Origin: Ruegeria sp. SCSIO 43209
GTDB taxonomy: Bacteria > Pseudomonadota > Alphaproteobacteria > Rhodobacterales > Rhodobacteraceae
Direction: 5' to 3'
NCBI RefSeq assembly: GCF_019904295.1
Contig: NZ_CP065359.1
Span: 2,257,001-2,321,000 of the forward strand
Length of the DNA stretch: 64,000 bases
The notes under the pieces were generated by a model that did no database searches, was not told where the DNA came from, and saw only the letters and a program-made list of their open reading frames with translations. This document shows positions 46,317 to 55,800 of this stretch, piece by piece. Within the stretch, counting starts at the first letter, position 1, and every line of letters begins with the position of its first letter. The translations under genes and the position numbers were made by a program.

Positions 46317-47188
46317 GCGGCCTTCCCCGCGATGCGGGCCGCGACTTCAGCGGTGATCTGTGCCTGATCGCTTTGAGTTTTCAGCAGCGTGGTTAAGGTG
46401 GAGTGCAACACGGTTGGATCGTCGGTCAGATCCGCAATCCCGAGTCCCATCAAGGCGGCAGCAAAATCGAGCATCTCAGCGATGCCGGGCGTCTTTTCCA
46501 GTTCCTCCTCGCGAAGCTTTTGTACAAAGCCTACGACTTGCGCGCCAAGACGCGCCTCAATCGCGGGGCAGCGGGCTTTGAGGATTGCAAGTTCTGTCTG
46601 TCGGTCCGGATAATCGACATAGGTGTATAGGCAGCGACGACGCAGTGCATCGGATAGATCGCGTGTGCCGTTTGAGGTCAGGATCACGATCGGCTTGCTA
46701 GAGGCCGTGATGGTGCCGAGTTCTGGGACAGTCACTTGATAGTCGGCCAGAACTTCCAGCAAGTAGGCTTCGAATTCCACATCAGCGCGGTCAATTTCGT
46801 CAATCAACAAAACAGGCGGCGTGTCCTGGGTAATGGCGGCCAATAGAGGGCGTTCCAACAGGAAATCACGGGAAAAAATACGCTCCTCAACGCTTTTGCC
46901 CGTCTCACCATCTTCGGCGGCGGCGCGGATCGTCAGCAATTGCCGCTGGTAGTTCCATTCGTAGATGGCCTGAGCGGCGTCAAGCCCCTCATAGCATTGC
47001 AGTCGGAGCAACTTGGTGTCGCGCGCATCGCTCAGGGTGCGCGCAACCTCTGTCTTACCTACGCCTGCGGCGCCCTCCAGAAGAAGGGGCCGCTCCAACG
47101 TCAGCGCCAAATGGAGAGCAACTGCTAGGTCGTCGGATGCGACATAGCCCTGCCCTTCAAGAGCGGATTGTAAATCGGTCCAGGTCAT
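46313..47188 (-). CDS. coxD: MoxR-type AAA+ ATPase CoxD
   Basis: 291-aa AAA+ ATPase. Walker A is LEGAAGVGKTEVART (about 36-50), Walker B LLIDEIDRAD, followed by sensor and arginine segments (ILTSNGTRDLSDALRRRCLYTYVDYP). It partly unfolds CoxL so that Cu and S can be added, in work on Oligotropha CoxD. The ATG at 47188 with GGAGACACAC upstream is chosen; an open frame runs further upstream through the end of coxL but has no ribosome site. It stops overlapping coxE. Confidence 0.9.
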   Translation of the reverse strand: MTWTDLQSALEGQGYVASDDLAVALHLALTLERPLLLEGAAGVGKTEVARTLSDARDTKLLRLQCYEGLDAAQAIYEWNYQRQLLTIRAAAEDGETGKSVEERIFSRDFLLERPLLAAITQDTPPVLLIDEIDRADVEFEAYLLEVLADYQVTVPELGTITASSKPIVILTSNGTRDLSDALRRRCLYTYVDYPDRQTELAILKARCPAIEARLGAQVVGFVQKLREEELEKTPGIAEMLDFAAALMGLGIADLTDDPTVLHSTLTTLLKTQSDQAQITAEVAARIAGKAA

Positions 47189-47234
47189 GTGTGTCTCCGG
47201 GCAGAGCGGAACGTCTCCGCCCTGCCTTTCGCCT

Positions 47235-49664
47235 TTAGCCGTGCAGGCCAAGCTCATTGGCGGTCTTCCAGATCCGCCAGTGATCATGGGGCATGTTGGT
47301 ATGCCGCAGACCAAAGGCCCGGAACGCATCCTGCACCGCGTTGGAGAAGCATGGCACCCCGCCCACATGCGGACTTTCGCCCACGCCCTTCGCACCGATG
47401 GGATGATGTGGCGACGGCGTGACGGTGTAGTCGGTCTCGTAGTTCGGAACCTCCCATGCCGTCGGCAGGAAGAAATCCATCAGCGTGCCCGTCTTCACGT
47501 TGCCCTGATCGTCATAGGCGATTTCCTGGCCCAAAGCGACGGCGAGTGCTTCGGTCAGGCCGCCATGCACCTGTCCTTCGATGATCATCGGGTTGATCCG
47601 GGTACCGCAATCGTCCAGCGCGTAGAAGCGGCGGATGTCTGGCACGCCTGTATCCACATCAATATCCATCACGCAGACATAGGCACCGAACGGATAAGTC
47701 ATGTTCGGCGGGTCATAGTAGCTAACCGCTTCAAGCCCTGGCTCAATCCCTGGAATGGCCTGATTGTAGGCGGCGAACGCGATTTCTTTCATGGTCTTGA
47801 ACCGCTCGGGCGCTCCTTTGACCACGAAACGGTCGACGTCGAACTCGACGTCATCGTCATGCACTTCCAACAGATAGGCCGCGATCATTTGCGCCTTGGC
47901 GCGGATCTTGCGGCCAGCCATGGCCGTAGCCGCCCCGGCAACCGGGGTCGAGCGCGAGCCGTAGGTGCCCAGACCATAGGGCGCGGTATCGGTGTCACCC
48001 TCTTCGATGGTGATGCTATCGGCAGGTAATCCGATCTCGGAGGCCAGTATCTGTGCGAATGTCGTCGCGTGGCCTTGCCCCTGCGAAATCGTTCCAAGCC
48101 GTGCAATTGCAGAGCCCGTTGGATGGATGCGAATTTCGCAGCTATCGAACATGCCGAGACCCAGGATATCGCAATTCTTCACTGGGCCGGCACCCACGAT
48201 CTCAGTGAAGAAACTGAGACCGATTCCCATAAGCTTGCGCGTTTCGCCCCGTTTGAACGCCTCTACACGCTCGGCCTGTTCCTTGCGCAATCCCTCGTAG
48301 TCGACGGTGCTGAGCGCTTTGTCCCATGCAGTGTGATAATCGCCAGAGTCATATTCCCATCCAAGCGCAGCCTGATAAGGGAATTGCTCTTTCTTGATGA
48401 AGTTGAGCCGGCGCAAATCTGCCGCGTCCATGTTCAACTCGATCGCCAGCACCTCGATCATCCGTTCGATGAAATAAACCGCCTCTGTCACGCGGAAGGA
48501 ACAACGGTAGCTGACCCCGCCCGGCGCTTTGTTGGTGTAGACGCCATCAACCTCAAGGAATGCAGTCGGGATGTCGTAAGATCCGGTGCAGATATTCATG
48601 AAACCCGCCGGGAATTTGGTTGGGTCGGCGCAGGCGTCAAATCCACCATGGTCCGCTGTCACATGGCAATGCAACCCGGTGATCTTGCCGTCCTTGGTGG
48701 CAGAAATGCGGCCCTTCATCCAATAGTCGCGGGCAAAGGCGGTGGTCATCAGATTGTCCATCCGGTCTTCGATCCACTTTACCGGTTTGCCGGTGACGAT
48801 GGAGGCGACGACCGAACACACATAGCCCGGATAGGCCCCAACCTTATTTCCAAACCCGCCGCCAATATCGGGAGAGATCACACGGATATTGTGTTCCTCG
48901 ATCCCGGAAATCAGGCTGACCACAGTGCGGATAGCATGAGGCGCCTGGAACGTGCCCCAAAGAGTCAGCTTGCCATTGACCTTGTCCATTGAGGCGACAC
49001 AGCCGCAGGTTTCCAGTGGGCATGGGTGCGTACGGTGGTAATACATGGTCTCTTCGGCAACGACCTCGGCATTGTCGATTGTCTCGAATGTTGGATCCTT
49101 GTCGCCCGCTTCCCACGTGAAGATATGGTTGTGGTGCTTTCGAGGACCATGTGCTCCATCGATTGGTTTGCCATCCTCGCCCACGGTGTCTTCACGCAGA
49201 ACTATCTGTGATTCCATCGCCTTGAACGGATCGACCAGAACCTCAAGCTCTTCGTATTCGACTTCGACGGCCTCGATTCCATCTGCCGCCGCATAGCGGT
49301 CTTCGGCGACCACAAACGCCACTTCCTGGCCTTGAAACAGAACCTTGCCATCGGCCAGAACCATCTGCTTGTCGCCGGCCAGCGTCGGCATCCAATGGAG
49401 GCCGAGCGGTTCAAGGTCCTTGGCGGTCAGCACAGCGAGAACGCCGGGCACTTCAAGCGCTGCCGCCGTATCGATGTTGGTGATCCGTGCGTGAGCGTAG
49501 GGAGAGCGGACGAAATCTCCAAAGAGCATCCCGTCAAGCTTCACGTCATCGACGTAGTTGCCCTTGCCTTGAGTAAAGCGGGCATCTTCCACCCTTTTGC
49601 GCGAACAGCCCATGCCCTTGAGGTTCGCGGTGCGTTCCTCACGATCTGGTGTCATGTCATTCAT
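47235..49664 (-). CDS. coxL: Aerobic CO dehydrogenase large subunit, form I
   Basis: 809-aa molybdenum subunit, the length of Oligotropha CoxL. The active-site loop is SYRCSFR at 385-391, with Cys388 as the copper ligand; form I is defined by AYxCSFR, so first position Ala is Ser here while Cys and the rest are kept. Form II enzymes carry AYRGAGR. Other signatures: [40 protein letters not shown] and [13 protein letters not shown] (catalytic Glu). It oxidises CO + H2O to CO2. It overlaps coxS by 4 nt and is followed by coxD after 46 nt. Confidence 0.96.
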   Translation of the reverse strand: MNDMTPDREERTANLKGMGCSRKRVEDARFTQGKGNYVDDVKLDGMLFGDFVRSPYAHARITNIDTAAALEVPGVLAVLTAKDLEPLGLHWMPTLAGDKQMVLADGKVLFQGQEVAFVVAEDRYAAADGIEAVEVEYEELEVLVDPFKAMESQIVLREDTVGEDGKPIDGAHGPRKHHNHIFTWEAGDKDPTFETIDNAEVVAEETMYYHRTHPCPLETCGCVASMDKVNGKLTLWGTFQAPHAIRTVVSLISGIEEHNIRVISPDIGGGFGNKVGAYPGYVCSVVASIVTGKPVKWIEDRMDNLMTTAFARDYWMKGRISATKDGKITGLHCHVTADHGGFDACADPTKFPAGFMNICTGSYDIPTAFLEVDGVYTNKAPGGVSYRCSFRVTEAVYFIERMIEVLAIELNMDAADLRRLNFIKKEQFPYQAALGWEYDSGDYHTAWDKALSTVDYEGLRKEQAERVEAFKRGETRKLMGIGLSFFTEIVGAGPVKNCDILGLGMFDSCEIRIHPTGSAIARLGTISQGQGHATTFAQILASEIGLPADSITIEEGDTDTAPYGLGTYGSRSTPVAGAATAMAGRKIRAKAQMIAAYLLEVHDDDVEFDVDRFVVKGAPERFKTMKEIAFAAYNQAIPGIEPGLEAVSYYDPPNMTYPFGAYVCVMDIDVDTGVPDIRRFYALDDCGTRINPMIIEGQVHGGLTEALAVALGQEIAYDDQGNVKTGTLMDFFLPTAWEVPNYETDYTVTPSPHHPIGAKGVGESPHVGGVPCFSNAVQDAFRAFGLRHTNMPHDHWRIWKTANELGLHG

Positions 49665-50155
49665 TGGGCCGCCTCCTTGGCTGCATTCATCTCGGCCGCT
49701 GCGGCTTTGATAGACTTCACGATGTTCTGATACCCGGTACAGCGGCAGATATTACCTGCCATGCCAAAACGGATCTCTTCCTCGGACGGGTTCGGGTTCT
49801 CTTCGAGCAACTTTGCCGCGCGTGTGATCATGCCCGGTGTGCAGTAGCCGCATTGCAGCCCGTGATGTTCCTTAAACGCCTCTTGCAGCGGGTGCAGCGC
49901 GTCAGGCCCACCGATGCCTTCGATGGTTGTGATATCCTTGCCATCGGCCTGCGCCACGAACATGGTGCAGGACTTGACTGATTTGCCATCAATGGTGACG
50001 GTGCAAGCGCCACAATGGGAAGTCTCGCAGCCAATATGCGGGCCGGTGATGTTGAGCCGCTCGCGCAGCGTGTAGATGAGAAGTTCGCGTGGCTCGGCAA
50101 GGAATTCCTCTTCCTTGCCGTTCACCGTGATCTTGTAGTGTTGTTTCTTTGACAT
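49661..50155 (-). CDS. coxS: CO dehydrogenase small subunit (2Fe-2S)
   Basis: 164-aa electron-transfer subunit with two 2Fe-2S centres. First: Cys43, Cys48, Cys51 ([17 protein letters not shown]) and Cys63. Second: [11 protein letters not shown] and [13 protein letters not shown]. It passes electrons from CoxL to the FAD of CoxM. It ends overlapping coxL's start (4 nt), and begins 12 nt after coxM. Length normal. Confidence 0.96.
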   Translation of the reverse strand: MSKKQHYKITVNGKEEEFLAEPRELLIYTLRERLNITGPHIGCETSHCGACTVTIDGKSVKSCTMFVAQADGKDITTIEGIGGPDALHPLQEAFKEHHGLQCGYCTPGMITRAAKLLEENPNPSEEEIRFGMAGNICRCTGYQNIVKSIKAAAAEMNAAKEAAQ

Positions 50156-50167
50156 CGGACGATCTCC

Positions 50168-51022
50168 TCACGCACGCGACCAGGCGCGCTCAATGGCGCG
50201 GGTTAGAATGATACCTGCCACGTGTTTTTTGAAAGCGACGGGACCGCGGTTGTCCTCGGTGGGGTCAATATCACCGAGCATGGCGGCCACAGCGGTCTTA
50301 ATGGCATTTGCATCGACGCCGGTGCCAACCAGAGCGGCCCCAGCCGCCTCGGAAAAGACCGGTGTGTCGCTCAGATTGGTCATTGCAATCGAGGCGGAGG
50401 CACAGGTGCCACCTTCTTTCACGATCTGGACTGCAGCAGCAGCGGTAGCATAATCGCCAATCTTGCGCTTTTGTTTTTCATAGGCGTAACCGCCATGCGG
50501 CGTTGGGATGGTGACTGCAGTCAACACTTCTTCGTCTTCCCGAGCGGTCATGTAGGCGGCTTCGTAAAACTCGCGGGCAGCGATTTCGCGTTCCCCGTCA
50601 GGACCCTCGACAGTGAAACGCGCATCCAGGCACTGCATCAGGCCGGGCATGTCATTGCCGGGGTCGCCATTGGCCACGTTGCCACCAACTGTACCCATGT
50701 ATCGGACTTGCGGGTCTGCGATCTGAAGGGCAGCTTCGCGCAGAATCGGAGCGGCGTCAGCCAGTGCGTCGTGATCAATAATCGCGTGCTGGGTGACCAT
50801 CGCACCGATGCGAATACTGTCACCTCCGATCTCGATATCAGACATGCCGCCAACATCCTGAAGATCGATCAGATGCGGCACATCCGCCATCCGCAGCTTC
50901 ATCATCGGAATCAGGCTGTGCCCACCGGCCATGACGCGGGCATCATCGCCATGCTCTTCCAGGATCGACAGCACACCGGCCATGTCCTTGGGTCTGTAGT
51001 ATTCGAATGCCGCTGGAATCAT
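50168..51022 (-). CDS. coxM: CO dehydrogenase medium subunit (FAD)
   Basis: 284-aa flavoprotein subunit. The FAD-binding pieces are VMAGGHSLIPMMKLRMADV (about 31-49) and MGTVGGNVANGDPGNDMPGL (about 100-119), followed by the CO dehydrogenase flavoprotein C-terminal domain. The ATG at 51022 follows GGGAGGAGAGCCG; the upstream ATG at 51040 lies inside that site. First structural gene of the operon, 111 nt downstream of the regulator. Confidence 0.95.
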   Translation of the reverse strand: MIPAAFEYYRPKDMAGVLSILEEHGDDARVMAGGHSLIPMMKLRMADVPHLIDLQDVGGMSDIEIGGDSIRIGAMVTQHAIIDHDALADAAPILREAALQIADPQVRYMGTVGGNVANGDPGNDMPGLMQCLDARFTVEGPDGEREIAAREFYEAAYMTAREDEEVLTAVTIPTPHGGYAYEKQKRKIGDYATAAAAVQIVKEGGTCASASIAMTNLSDTPVFSEAAGAALVGTGVDANAIKTAVAAMLGDIDPTEDNRGPVAFKKHVAGIILTRAIERAWSRA

Positions 51023-51133
51023 CGGCTCTCCTCCCTTCAAGCAAATGTTCTGGCTGAAAGGATCACTGCATGCGCTTGGATGGCGACGCTTCAGTAAATC
51101 AACAAAAAACAGGTATTTTGCACGAAATGCGCC

Positions 51134-52249
51134 CTAGGTCTCACGAATTGCGCCCACCTGCGATGCAAGCGCATCCTGAACCGTCTTGAGTTTGGATCGA
51201 CTGACCGGTGCGGGTGGTAAACCATCCCCGTCGAACAGGCATCGGCCCTTATCCTTGGTACGCTCAAACCGCGCCACGCGCTGAGGATTGACAAGGTAGC
51301 TGCGGTGGGTCTGGAGAAATCCGGTGGGCACCAATCGCTTGGCGGCCTCGGTCACTGGCCAGACACAAAACAACCGATCCGTTTCGGTGTAAACTTGGGT
51401 GTAGTGCCCATCCGCGCGCAAAAACAGAACATCTTCGGCAGAGATGAAGACCTTTCCACCATCCCGTTCGCAAGGAATTTGCAGCAATGGTTTTACATCC
51501 ACGGTCGCTTCTGTTGGCTCCGGGTCTTTCCTCGAAGGTCCTGGCAGGTAGGTCACGCTGACCCACAAGCAAGCACCAAATATGATGAAACTGAACAGGA
51601 TTACGCCAATGGCCAGCGTCTCATTGCTCATCAACGGGCCAAACTCAACCCCACTTGGCACCGCGACGAAACGGGTGCTCGCCAGAGCAAGAAAATGAAC
51701 GGTGCAAACCGCCGCTGCAAAACACAAAGTGCCCAGCAAAATGTTTCTGTTTGTTCGCTGCCCGTAGGCAATCGCGAAAGCCAGCATACAAAGCGCTATT
51801 GCAGCAATCGAGGACAAGATGACGCCACTGGGCGTATACACTGCCCGGCAAAGCTCCAAGCCAGCCATGCCAATATAGTGCATCGCCAAGATGCCCAACC
51901 CAACAACGCCTCCTGCCATCGCAATCGTGGCGCGGTTGCGTTCGGTGAAATGCAACAGAATAAGCGCAGCTCCGACGAGCAGGATCGCGACAAGCGCAGA
52001 CACAAGTGTGATTGCAGCGTCGTAATAGAACAGGATCGGCATCTGAAGCCCGAGCATGGCCACGAAGTGCATGGCCCAGATTCCACCGCCAAGCGAAACA
52101 GCCGCAAGAGCCACCGAGGCCTTCTTTTCAAAGACCGGCTTCGTCGAAAGATCTCGCGTCATCGACAATCCTGTAAACCCTGCCACGAAGGCAACAATGC
52201 AGGACATGGCGACGAGGAAACTGTTGTGGCTGACGTCGAGAAACTCCAT
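51134..52249 (-). CDS. coxC: MHYT-LytTR membrane regulator of the cox operon (CoxC-like)
   Basis: 371-aa protein with seven predicted helices holding three repeats of the MHYT sensor: WAMHFVAML, LAMHYIGMAG and TVHFLALAS. MHYT units are proposed to bind metal and sense O2, CO or NO. After about residue 250 comes a LytTR-type DNA-binding domain (ISAEDVLFLRADGHYTQVY ... GFLQTHRSYLVNPQRVARFER). This architecture is that of CoxC/CoxH, and its place just upstream of coxM makes it the likely CO-responsive activator of the operon. Role inferred from family and location. Confidence 0.85.
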   Translation of the reverse strand: MEFLDVSHNSFLVAMSCIVAFVAGFTGLSMTRDLSTKPVFEKKASVALAAVSLGGGIWAMHFVAMLGLQMPILFYYDAAITLVSALVAILLVGAALILLHFTERNRATIAMAGGVVGLGILAMHYIGMAGLELCRAVYTPSGVILSSIAAIALCMLAFAIAYGQRTNRNILLGTLCFAAAVCTVHFLALASTRFVAVPSGVEFGPLMSNETLAIGVILFSFIIFGACLWVSVTYLPGPSRKDPEPTEATVDVKPLLQIPCERDGGKVFISAEDVLFLRADGHYTQVYTETDRLFCVWPVTEAAKRLVPTGFLQTHRSYLVNPQRVARFERTKDKGRCLFDGDGLPPAPVSRSKLKTVQDALASQVGAIRET

Positions 52250-52534
52250 TGTCGCAAATTGGCTAAAAAGTATGCGTTTGGCAAATGGATCAACGATGTC
52301 GGACGTTCAAAGAGCGGTTACACATTAGGCGATGCCCAGCTCCGAAGCATTCGTGCCGAGGTGGCTAGCACGCTGCTATTCGGCGGCTTTGAGGCCAAAT
52401 CCGCCGTTCACATTGATTGGGTGAAAACCACAATTTAAGGCTAATGAAGGTCTGCTCGGCCCCTCCCGCCGTCATCATTTGATGTTTAATTTGTGACTTC
52501 CAAAAGCTGTTGGGTGGAATGGCTAGAGATGCCT

Positions 52535-52879
52535 TTAGACCGCTTTATAAACTTGCCAGTCTTCGGATAAGCCCTTCAGTTCTTTTGTTCCAAGACTTTC
52601 GAAGTCCAGACCGGACCCAGCCACCAGATTTTTTACTGTTCTGGAAACGACGATGTCGCCGCCTCTGCCCAATTCTGAGATACGCGCTGCAATGTTAACG
52701 GCAATTCCGCGCACATAATGCAAAGAAACTTCGACTTCGCCTGTGTGAACCCCTATGCGAACTTCCAGATTCAGCTTGGAAATGGCATCGCCAATCGCCT
52801 TGCCACGATGGATCGCCTGGCCGGGTCCGTCAAACGTAGCGAGAAAGCCATCGCCATATACTTGGTAGGCAATGTGCAC
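52535..52879 (-). pseudogene. Truncated class III nucleotidyl cyclase domain
   Basis: 114 codons from GTG show the C-terminal half of a class III adenylyl/guanylyl cyclase: GDGFLATFDGP, RIGVHTGEV and HYVRGIAVNIAARISELGRGG, ending with the usual LKGLSEDWQVYKA. The N-terminal half, including the first metal-binding Asp and the substrate lysine segment, is missing, so the product would not be an active enzyme by itself. Either a truncated remnant or a regulatory fragment; a remnant is more likely. Confidence 0.7.
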
Positions 52880-53114
52880 CTCATCACTGTGCCTCCTTAG
52901 GACAACCCTATTGGCAAAGAAAGGCTATGAGGCACGCTTGGTTCAATCAATATCTTTTCAATCAGCAGTGAAGGCCAGAAGGCCAGCCCGTTAACCGATG
53001 GTTCGATCCTTATAGCAATCGATTATCCACAATAGTGCTTATGGTTTCGCTTTTTGTGCTAGCGTTGGGCAGTTGCGAGCACGCACGTTTGAGTATGCTG
53101 ACGAAAGTGGGAGT

Positions 53115-54398
53115 ATGGAGATGCTGGTTGACCGATATGGACTGACGCTGACGACCAGCCTGCCAGAGGCGCGGGACGCCTATGTCGCGGGGCTTGATCA
53201 CATCCTTGCAGCAACGTTTGGTGCAAGCGAAGCTTTTTCCGCCGCCATCACGGCCGATCCCGGCTTCGCCCTCGGTCACGTTGGGCTTGCTCGAGCTCGA
53301 ATGTATGAAAACGATATGTCTGGCGCTCAAGAGGCAATGGCGTCGGCCCGCGCCTGCGCATCTGGGTTGACTGAGCGCGAGGAGGGTCATCTCGCGGTAT
53401 TCGATCTCTTGCTTCAGGGACGTGTTTCACAGGCACGAAGCGCAGTTCTGAAGCACGCTGCTCATCACCCCCGCGATGTCCTTGTCGCGCAAATCTGTAC
53501 CAACATTTTCGGCTTGATTGGGACATCGGGTGAGCCTGGTCGGGAAAGCACGCAACTTGCCTACACGACCAAATTATTTGATGCCTTGGGCGAAGACTGG
53601 TGGGTAATGAGCGTACACGGTCAGGCGCTGTGCGAAGTTGGGCGTCTTGATGAGGCCATGTCCATGATGGACGGCTCGCTCGCTTTGAACAACGCCAATG
53701 CAAACGCGTCACACTTCAAAGCGCACACGCTCTACGAGCAAGGTTATGGAGAGGCCGGTCGCGCATACCTTGCCGACTGGATCGCGGATTATGATGTGCG
53801 CTCGGTATTGCACGGCCACTTAAGTTGGCATCGCGCTCTGTGGGCCTTGGAGCAAGGGGATGAGGCTGAGCTATGGACGATTTACGAAGGAGCTATCGCA
53901 CCCGCAGCGTCCTATTCGTTGCCGATAAATGTTCTAACCGATGCTGCTGCACTTTTGCACCGCACTGAAATTGCAGGTCTTACAGTTGCGCCCAAACTTT
54001 GGCGCGACCTGAGTGAATACGCATCACGGTTTTTTCCAAACCCAGGCATGAGTTTTGCAGACATACATGGCGCACTGGCTCATGCAATGGCAGGGGAAGG
54101 AGAACGCCTTGCGGTTCTGACCGAAACAAGCTTGGGTTTTGCGTCAGATCTTGTTCGCCCGGTGGCCCGTGCGTGGGGCGCGATTGCGCGACAAGATTGG
54201 ACGGATGCGCTGCAACAGCTGACACCGGTCATGGCAGATCACGCTCGTCTGGGTGGCAGCCGCGCACAGCGTGACCTTTTGGAGCTGACTTACCTGAATC
54301 TGCTATTGAAATCCGGCCATATTCAAGAAGCTCATCGAACGATTACAGCGCGACGCCCGATCTTCAGTCATACTGCGCCCGTTGCAGGCTTTGTCTGA
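53115..54398 (+). CDS. TPR-containing protein (TTC38-like)
   Basis: 427-aa cytoplasmic protein made of helical repeats: AAFSAAITADPGFALGHVGLARA-like units near residue 40-60, HPRDVLVAQICTNIFGLIG, WVMSVHGQALCEVGRLDEAMSMMDGSLALNNANANAS and HLSWHRALWALEQGDEAE. It looks like the bacterial relatives of tetratricopeptide protein 38, whose function is not known. The ATG at 53115 with GTGGGAG just before it is taken as start. Apparently monocistronic. Confidence 0.75.
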   Translation: MEMLVDRYGLTLTTSLPEARDAYVAGLDHILAATFGASEAFSAAITADPGFALGHVGLARARMYENDMSGAQEAMASARACASGLTEREEGHLAVFDLLLQGRVSQARSAVLKHAAHHPRDVLVAQICTNIFGLIGTSGEPGRESTQLAYTTKLFDALGEDWWVMSVHGQALCEVGRLDEAMSMMDGSLALNNANANASHFKAHTLYEQGYGEAGRAYLADWIADYDVRSVLHGHLSWHRALWALEQGDEAELWTIYEGAIAPAASYSLPINVLTDAAALLHRTEIAGLTVAPKLWRDLSEYASRFFPNPGMSFADIHGALAHAMAGEGERLAVLTETSLGFASDLVRPVARAWGAIARQDWTDALQQLTPVMADHARLGGSRAQRDLLELTYLNLLLKSGHIQEAHRTITARRPIFSHTAPVAGFV

Positions 54399-54525
54399 AT
54401 TCACAAAGCTCTAGTTTATCAGCTCTTCTTACCCCTCCTTTAGCTAGGCTGCGCACGACCGGAATGGACTGGTTACTTCCTGATTACAAATCCCGTATCA
54501 CGCCATTTATGGTATGCAAGCCTGA

Positions 54526-55374
54526 TCAATCGCTCTGCAACCTGGTCGTAATTTCTGACAGGCGAGACCAGGATTGTAAGGTGACGGGCAAAGCAAGTGC
54601 GGCTTCCGCAAACTCCCACGAATAGCTGATAATCGAAAATATCATGCCCGGTGTCGCATCCAGGTTTTGGGTCGCGAACCACAGGTTGAATAGGAGCAGA
54701 CCTATTAACAGAATGAAGATTACGCCATACAGAACGGCTTCGGTATCCGAGAGCTTTACTTCGAACCGGCGCAGTTTACTCAGGTGGACGAAAACCGGAC
54801 GGTCACGTCGTTGTTCCAGAACACTGACCTGATGCTCCATTTGCTCATTCAGCGCACGGTTCCATTGCCAAAACGTCGAATGAAACAGAGCGTATACAGA
54901 TATCATTCCGACAAGAACCCCACAGGCAGACAGGGCCAGAACTGGCGAGAAGTAAAACAGCAAAATTGCTGATACGACGAACTGCACCACCCCCGCGATT
55001 GCCGAGGGCAGGATCTCCTCAAGAAAGTCGGCCAGTTCGCGCCCCATGCCGATCCGGGCGTTCAGCGACGAAATTGGAAGATTTGAAAACCGTACGGCAA
55101 GCGCCTTGCCCAACTCGACACGGATCATACCGTAGACACGTGTATCGTAAATCCGCCGGATCACGCTGATCATAGTGAGGGCAACCATGAGCGCACCTAA
55201 CTGCACAAAGGGCTCAAAATCTTCGCTCAGCAATCCATCTATGGCGAAGCCGACGAACAGCGGAATCAGAACCGTCAGGGCAGTTTCAGCCAGGATCAGG
55301 AACCACGTAATCCCTACGCGCCAGCGGAACACACTCAGAAGCGTGCCGATTGTCAGTTTTCGATCTGTCAGCAT
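54526..55374 (-). CDS. ABC-type six-helix membrane domain without ATPase
   Basis: 282-aa membrane protein. Five to six hydrophobic helices (WFLILAETALTVLIPLFVGFAI, LMVALTMISVI, FVVSAILLFYFSPVLALSACGVLVG, VIFILLIGLLLFNLW, and a last one near 245) form the transmembrane part of an ABC exporter; the end LQSWSRLSEITTRL lacks any Walker A, so no nucleotide-binding domain exists here. Relatives called ABC transporter six-transmembrane domain proteins (PF13748-like) also stand alone. It is the last gene of the efflux operon, 6 nt after the DUF2141 gene. The ATPase partner is not in the window. Confidence 0.8.
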   Translation of the reverse strand: MLTDRKLTIGTLLSVFRWRVGITWFLILAETALTVLIPLFVGFAIDGLLSEDFEPFVQLGALMVALTMISVIRRIYDTRVYGMIRVELGKALAVRFSNLPISSLNARIGMGRELADFLEEILPSAIAGVVQFVVSAILLFYFSPVLALSACGVLVGMISVYALFHSTFWQWNRALNEQMEHQVSVLEQRRDRPVFVHLSKLRRFEVKLSDTEAVLYGVIFILLIGLLLFNLWFATQNLDATPGMIFSIISYSWEFAEAALALPVTLQSWSRLSEITTRLQSD

Positions 55375-55380
55375 GGCGAA

Positions 55381-55800
55381 TTACTGATCATAGTGAATGC
55401 GAACACGCACATCGCCCGGCCAGACCGAGGCAGCCTTGAAATCCGGCTCGTCCTGAGGGTCTGAGGCACCTGTTGAACCCAGCCCCTCCAACAGTTTCGT
55501 CTCAGTCATGTTCAGGTCATCGTCCTTGTTTTCGTCATGAAACAGCAGCACAGCGTATGGGCCCGCGTTCAGGTCAGAAAACTCATGGCTGACGCTGCCT
55601 TTACGTGACGGAATCTGGGCGTAGTCAATGGCGCTCCAGACATCCAAACTGTCAAAGGCGCGCGCGTTATCGAATACAAGGATCACGATGTTGCCCTTGG
55701 CGTTGCGGATGCCGTCCACAGTCACATTCAGACCCTCGGCGGAGGCCGGAGTCGCAAGCGTTACCACGGCGAATGCAGGGGCTAGAAGGTTCCGTATCAT
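55381..55800 (-). CDS. DUF2141 exported protein
   Basis: 139-aa protein with signal peptide (LAPAFAVVTLATPASA, cut before EGLNVT). Segments KGNIVILVFDNARAFDSLDV and FSDLNAGPYAVLLFHDENKDDDLNM followed by WPGDVRVRIHY are typical for the small periplasmic DUF2141 family. Function unknown. It overlaps the RND pump gene by 4 nt (ATGA), so it is translated together with it; a role in the pump's periplasmic part is possible. Confidence 0.85.
   Translation of the reverse strand: MIRNLLAPAFAVVTLATPASAEGLNVTVDGIRNAKGNIVILVFDNARAFDSLDVWSAIDYAQIPSRKGSVSHEFSDLNAGPYAVLLFHDENKDDDLNMTETKLLEGLGSTGASDPQDEPDFKAASVWPGDVRVRIHYDQ

Noticed and set aside
47187..48029. Plus-strand frame of 280 codons opposite coxL
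   Set aside because: Antisense to CoxL motifs; shadow frame of GC-rich DNA.
51305..52438. Long plus-strand frame (377 codons) opposite coxC
   Set aside because: It is antisense to a gene with clear MHYT and LytTR motifs and has a composition typical of a shadow frame.
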